From Tenodera sinensis (lineage: Eukaryota > Arthropoda > Insecta > Mantodea > Mantidae), in NCBI GenBank assembly GCA_030765045.1, contig CM060965.1:152128374-152192373 (forward strand): 64,000 bases of DNA, given 5' to 3'. Of this stretch, positions 60,081-64,000 are shown one piece after another; position 1 is the first letter of the stretch; every line of letters begins with the position of its first letter. The position numbers and the translations under genes are program-made. The notes beneath the pieces were generated by a model. That model was not told where the DNA came from. It saw only the letters and a program-made list of their open reading frames with translations, and made no database searches.

Positions 60081-63000
60081 TTAGCTAATGCTGGATTTCT
60101 GACAATGAAGTCATATATCCTCTTGCTCTTCAATATTTTTCACTGATGGATGGGGCGCTAGAAGTGGCCACGCATATTTGAAGGTGGTCTCGGTCCATTT
60201 CCTCTTGCAGATCACATAGAGGACAGAAAAGTGAAGAATGTATTCCAATTCTGTTTAAATGTTTTGCCAGACAATCATGTCCTGTAATCAACCTGAAGGT
60301 TGCAAGTGCCATTTTTCGAGGATACTCAGGAATTACTGTTTGAATGTTTGGTAGTTCCCATCTTTTATTTTTCATAGTAATATTTTGCAATAATTTTTTT
60401 GAATTCAGAGTTGACTAATCTTTTAGCTGCATAAAATGGTAGATTAACTATACATTTGTGTACACTGCTGGTACCCTTTTTTTGCAAGCAAATCAGCTTT
60501 TTAATTACCACTCAGTCCACAGTGAGCTGGTATCCATTGGAAGATTAGGTGTTTTTGAAGTGTGTTAGATGGGTAAGGATTTTCCAACATTCTATAATTG
60601 TTTGGTTTATTAGTGACAACTTGGAAGTAATTGCTATAATTGCCGCCCTGCAATCTGAGAGCATAACTGCTTGATGAAAATGTGAAATTCTATACAAACG
60701 ATTTTGTAGGGTCATTTGAATTGCTTCAATTTCTCTGTCAAAGTTTGTAGTTCCATAACTTAAAGATTTGTAATAGGAAAAGAGGTGACACCTGACTTCA
60801 GCCCCTGCTCCATCTCGGTTTGATATCGGTGATCCATCAGTATAAATATGCAGCCATTCATGTTCCGGACTGTCTCTTTATGGACTGTCTCTCATGCCAA
60901 TAATTTGAGAACACTAGTTGGAGTATCACTTTTTCTAACTTCTTCTGTCAGGTGTAAATAATATGTGATGTCTAATGCTTGTGTTGGATTGACTTTAGAT
61001 ATGAAGTTTTCCTTTGAATTAGAGAGGTATACATTCTTCTTGATGTCTTGAATTTTGGAAAGAAAGCTCTCCTGAGTCTTTAGTGCATGTGTAAAATTTC
61101 TCTTGTGCCATGTATTGAATGGGAGTCTGATCAACTTTTCGTGTTGAATAAGAGCTGCTTTTTCTATTTCATACTCAATGGGGTATTGGTGGTTAGTATT
61201 TCCAGAGCTGGTATTGGTGTGGTTTTGAAAGATTTGAATTTTTTTTGTATTTGCTGTTACAAGAACTTCACTGCAGCAAGTAATTAATGGCTTTATATAT
61301 ATACATTGTATGTCGTGTTAAGAGTTGCCCTAGAACATACCCACTTTATTCCTGTTAGACGTTTTAACAGTGAAAGGTGCCTTTCTGCTCTTTGTATTAC
61401 ATTTTCTATTTGTTTGGTCCATGTAAGTTTGGTATCAAATGTAACTCCTAACTACTTTGCTTCCTTTGTCTCTGGTAATTATTGACCCTCAAAATTTAGT
61501 TTTATTTTTAGTGGTTTTTTTCGTAGTGAAAAGATTTGGTAGTTTGATTTTGTTGTGTTAACCCTTCCCGGGCGAAATGCGCATATATTCACAACGCATG
61601 GTTACGCGTCAGCTTCGCACAAATTCTTTTTATACGTTCGCGTAAGCTATCGTAGCTGGCCTTTACTTCACGTAAATGGTCAATAGATGTCATTAGATGA
61701 ATTTAAGTGCGCGTCTGTGCTTAGGTTTGTGTTTTGTCAGTCGCTACAGAATAATACGTCCTGAGCGGGTAATTTTCTGTGTTGTGTTTCATTATTTTGC
61801 TCATTTTGGTTTGATTTGGAGCATGGCACATAAGAGACTGTATGGGGAGGATAAAATAAGAGCTTGTATAGAATCTGTGCTCAATGAAATAGATGAAAGT
61901 GACTTTAGTGCGTGGGAAAGTGATGAAAACGAAAGTTCTGCAAGTGCGCGCAACAGCAGGTGTTAGGAAAGAAACAATATATTTTAGTGAAACACATGAT
62001 CTGAAACCTTATTGACATCCCGATAACTGCTTTGGAGCATACCATACACAAAAAGACCTCAGTGTCACCCAATAAGATGTCTAGGAACTGATGATGCACT
62101 CTGCCCTGTAGATATGGCAAAGTTTCAGTTGTTTTGGTACATATGCCACTTTTCATTTAAATAAGTGTAGCCTCAAAAGAAAATACCTCTAATAAAAAAC
62201 AGTGTTATGACTTAATGAACATTTATGTGCTTGGTTATACGTTTTCAATGATTTAGTACACAAAATAGTATCATATGTGCCTTATTTTGAATAATATTCA
62301 TGTTTTAAAATACTTGGGAAAACTAGGAAAATAATTACGCCCAGGAAGGGTTAAACGTCATTAAATTTTCTTTGGTCCACTTTTGTAGGTTGGTTAAGGA
62401 TTGTTGCATGGTTTTTCCTAGTTCTGTACTTTTGTTTTTGAAGTCCACATTACTAAGTCATTGGCCAATAGTGCACCCTTCACACCTGATTCTTGTATTT
62501 GTTGTGGCAGATCGTTAATATATTAAAAAGTGTAGTGCTGAGCACACACCTTGTGGTAAGCCACGGTGCACTTGTTTATATTTCGATATATTCCTTCCAT
62601 ATCTGGTAGCAATAAAGTGTTGAGTTAGGAAATGACATAGCCATGAAAACATTCGACCTTGTATCCCTATTTCTTTTTTACTTTCTTTAGTAGCTCTTTT
62701 CCATATATAGAGCTATATGCACTTTGGAAATCAGTAAAAACTGATATATTATCTTCATTTGTAAAGTGGAGCTCTCTGAATCCAGCTTGACATGGGGAAA
62801 TTAAATTTTGTGATTCTAGAAACCAATTTAACCTATTTGACACCATTCTTTCCACCACTTTTGCTATTATGCTAGTAAAAGCTATTGGTCTATCATTTTT
62901 TATTTCTGATTCTGTTTTATCTTTCTTCAAGAGTGGGACAGTTATTGCTTTTCGCCATTCATCAGGTTAAGTGGTGTTCCAGGATAGATTGTAGAGTTTT

Positions 63001-64000
63001 AGCAGTTGTTTTGCTGTTTTTGCAAGGTTTTATATGAACTCTGGATATATGTGATCTGGTCCAGGAGACTGTTTTTTAGATTATTAATTGCAATGTTCAC
63101 TTCTTGCATATTAAAATTTTGAAAAAAGATACTGTATTGAGTGTTAGGATCACATTCTCGTTTCAAATCTTTCTTAAATTGTTTACGTTGCTTTTTATTA
63201 TTTCTTGTTATTTGATGTGAATTAGCATAATATTTATTGAATGTTTCGGCTATGGCTGCATCATATGTTAATATTTTATTGTTGTGTATGATAGGTGTGC
63301 TGTGTTTTCATTCCTGCCCTTGACATTTTTTATGAGCTTATGGACTTTGTTACCATATGTCCTATAATCCATTTTTTCTAAGAAATTAAGGTGATTCCTT
63401 TTAGCTGTATTAATTTCCTTTTTTTAGTGAAGCACATTTCTTTCGCCATATTTGTGTATTGATATGTTTTTTGTTTGCACAGCCACTTTCCCTTTGTTTT
63501 TTCAGTTCTTCTAACTGGGGGTTCCAAAAGGGTTTGAAATGTTTCATTCTTCCACAAGGAATATGTGTTTTTGCGGTTTCTAGGGTGGCTACAGACATTT
63601 TTGTTCATATGACCTAGTTGGTGTTGCAACTTGAGTTTGTGTGCAATTACTGCTCTGTGAGCAGAACTTGGGTCTTCTATAACTTGTTTTATAATTTTTG
63701 AAACAATATCTGTTGTAGTTAACAAGAGGTCTGGGTTACTGCCTGCTCCAGAGTAATGTATGAAGGTTGTGGGATCCTTTTTATTATAAATCAGTTCACA
63801 TGTTGTGGTATTCAAAAATTCTTCCACTATCTTCCCTGTAGAATCCACTTTTTCATAACCCCAGTTTTGGAATGGGCATTAAAAGCCCCAATTATAATTG
63901 TTTTATTTAGATAGTCAATAAATGAAAGATCTGATTAATTCCTGGGTGGATTGTAGATACTGTATAAATGAAGATGTGTTTTGTTATCCCAAAAATTTAG
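60081..64000 (-). mobile_element. LINE-A long copy, runs past window end
   Basis: Minus strand, from 64000 down: endonuclease end (GAFNAHS near 63880, then GSNPDLLLTTTDIVSKII), RT (RPIAFTSIIAKVVERMVSNR and VFTDFQSAYSSIYGKELL near 62700-62930), a conserved SFLSKIQDIKKNVYLSNSK segment (60892-61134), RNase H (reversed near 60560-60860) and the C-terminal LITGHDCLAKHLNRIG (60130-60390). The 3' end is at 60081. Stops and shifts throughout; interrupted by the TTAA element at 61562-62351. Confidence 0.9.
61562..62351 (+). mobile_element. piggyBac-C deletion element, TTAA-flanked
   Basis: 790 bp between TTAA at 61558-61561 and 62352-62355. Ends CCCTTCCCGGGCG and (reversed) CCCTTCCTGGGCG. Contains MAHKRLYGEDKIRACIESVL and an acidic ESDENESSASARNS start at 61823-61966, typical of a piggyBac N-terminus, then a jump to a C-terminal-like Cys-containing scrap (MSRN/LGTDDALCPVDMAKF on the plus strand). 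Catalytic region deleted. Third piggyBac family in the window. Confidence 0.88.

Overview
The window looks like euchromatic genomic DNA of an insect, probably one with a large, repeat-rich genome. The evidence is a single spliced host gene with long AT-rich introns, and several mariner, piggyBac, Ty3/Gypsy, Penelope and non-LTR elements typical of arthropods. I cannot name the species. There is no prokaryotic or organellar signature.

The only host gene I can support is LENG8 (Thp3-like, SAC3/GANP domain) on the + strand. Ten coding exons lie at 10859-10967, 19285-19488, 20309-20756, 27430-27573, 27650-27934, 31341-31484, 37169-37442, 39140-39274, 41967-42165 and 59786-59993. All nine splice phases agree, giving 2150 coding bases (716 codons plus 2 bases). 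The 5' exons and the last exon(s) lie outside the window or were not recognised. Introns run from 76 bp to 17.6 kb and are packed with nested repeats.

Layout: 1-4522 is the 3' part of a sense Ty3/Gypsy element (intact pol, 3' LTR). 5283-10412 holds tRNA-SINE sequence, a dead mariner and a dead TTAA-flanked piggyBac. 10859-20756 holds LENG8 exons 1-3 with a palindromic fold-back element, an inverted-dimer SINE and two other SINE loci. 20811-26043 is an antisense Gypsy relative with apparently identical 562-bp LTRs, an intact 700-codon gag and almost no pol. 26060-42165 holds exons 4-9 with LINE ends, three mariners, two further fold-back elements, an inverted-dimer SINE, a Penelope end and a piggyBac-derived deletion element. 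42622-59175, the giant intron, holds a SINE carrying an unnamed TIR transposon, a 2-kb array of 27-bp repeats, a Tc1-like pseudogene split by a SINE, a hAT-like pseudogene in two pieces, a head-to-head piggyBac pair, a Penelope-like element with a GIY-YIG domain, and a polyadenylated retroposon carrying evenly spaced small hairpins. Exon 10 follows, then an antisense LINE split by a TTAA element runs to the window end.

Most long open frames outside gag, pol and the LENG8 exons are repeat artefacts. The most unusual items are the inverted-dimer tRNA SINE with clean target-site duplications, the hairpin-bearing retroposon at 57941-58836, the identical-LTR gag-only Gypsy element 54 bp from a LENG8 splice donor, and two in-frame NAGNAG acceptors in LENG8. 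No function beyond established family knowledge is claimed.
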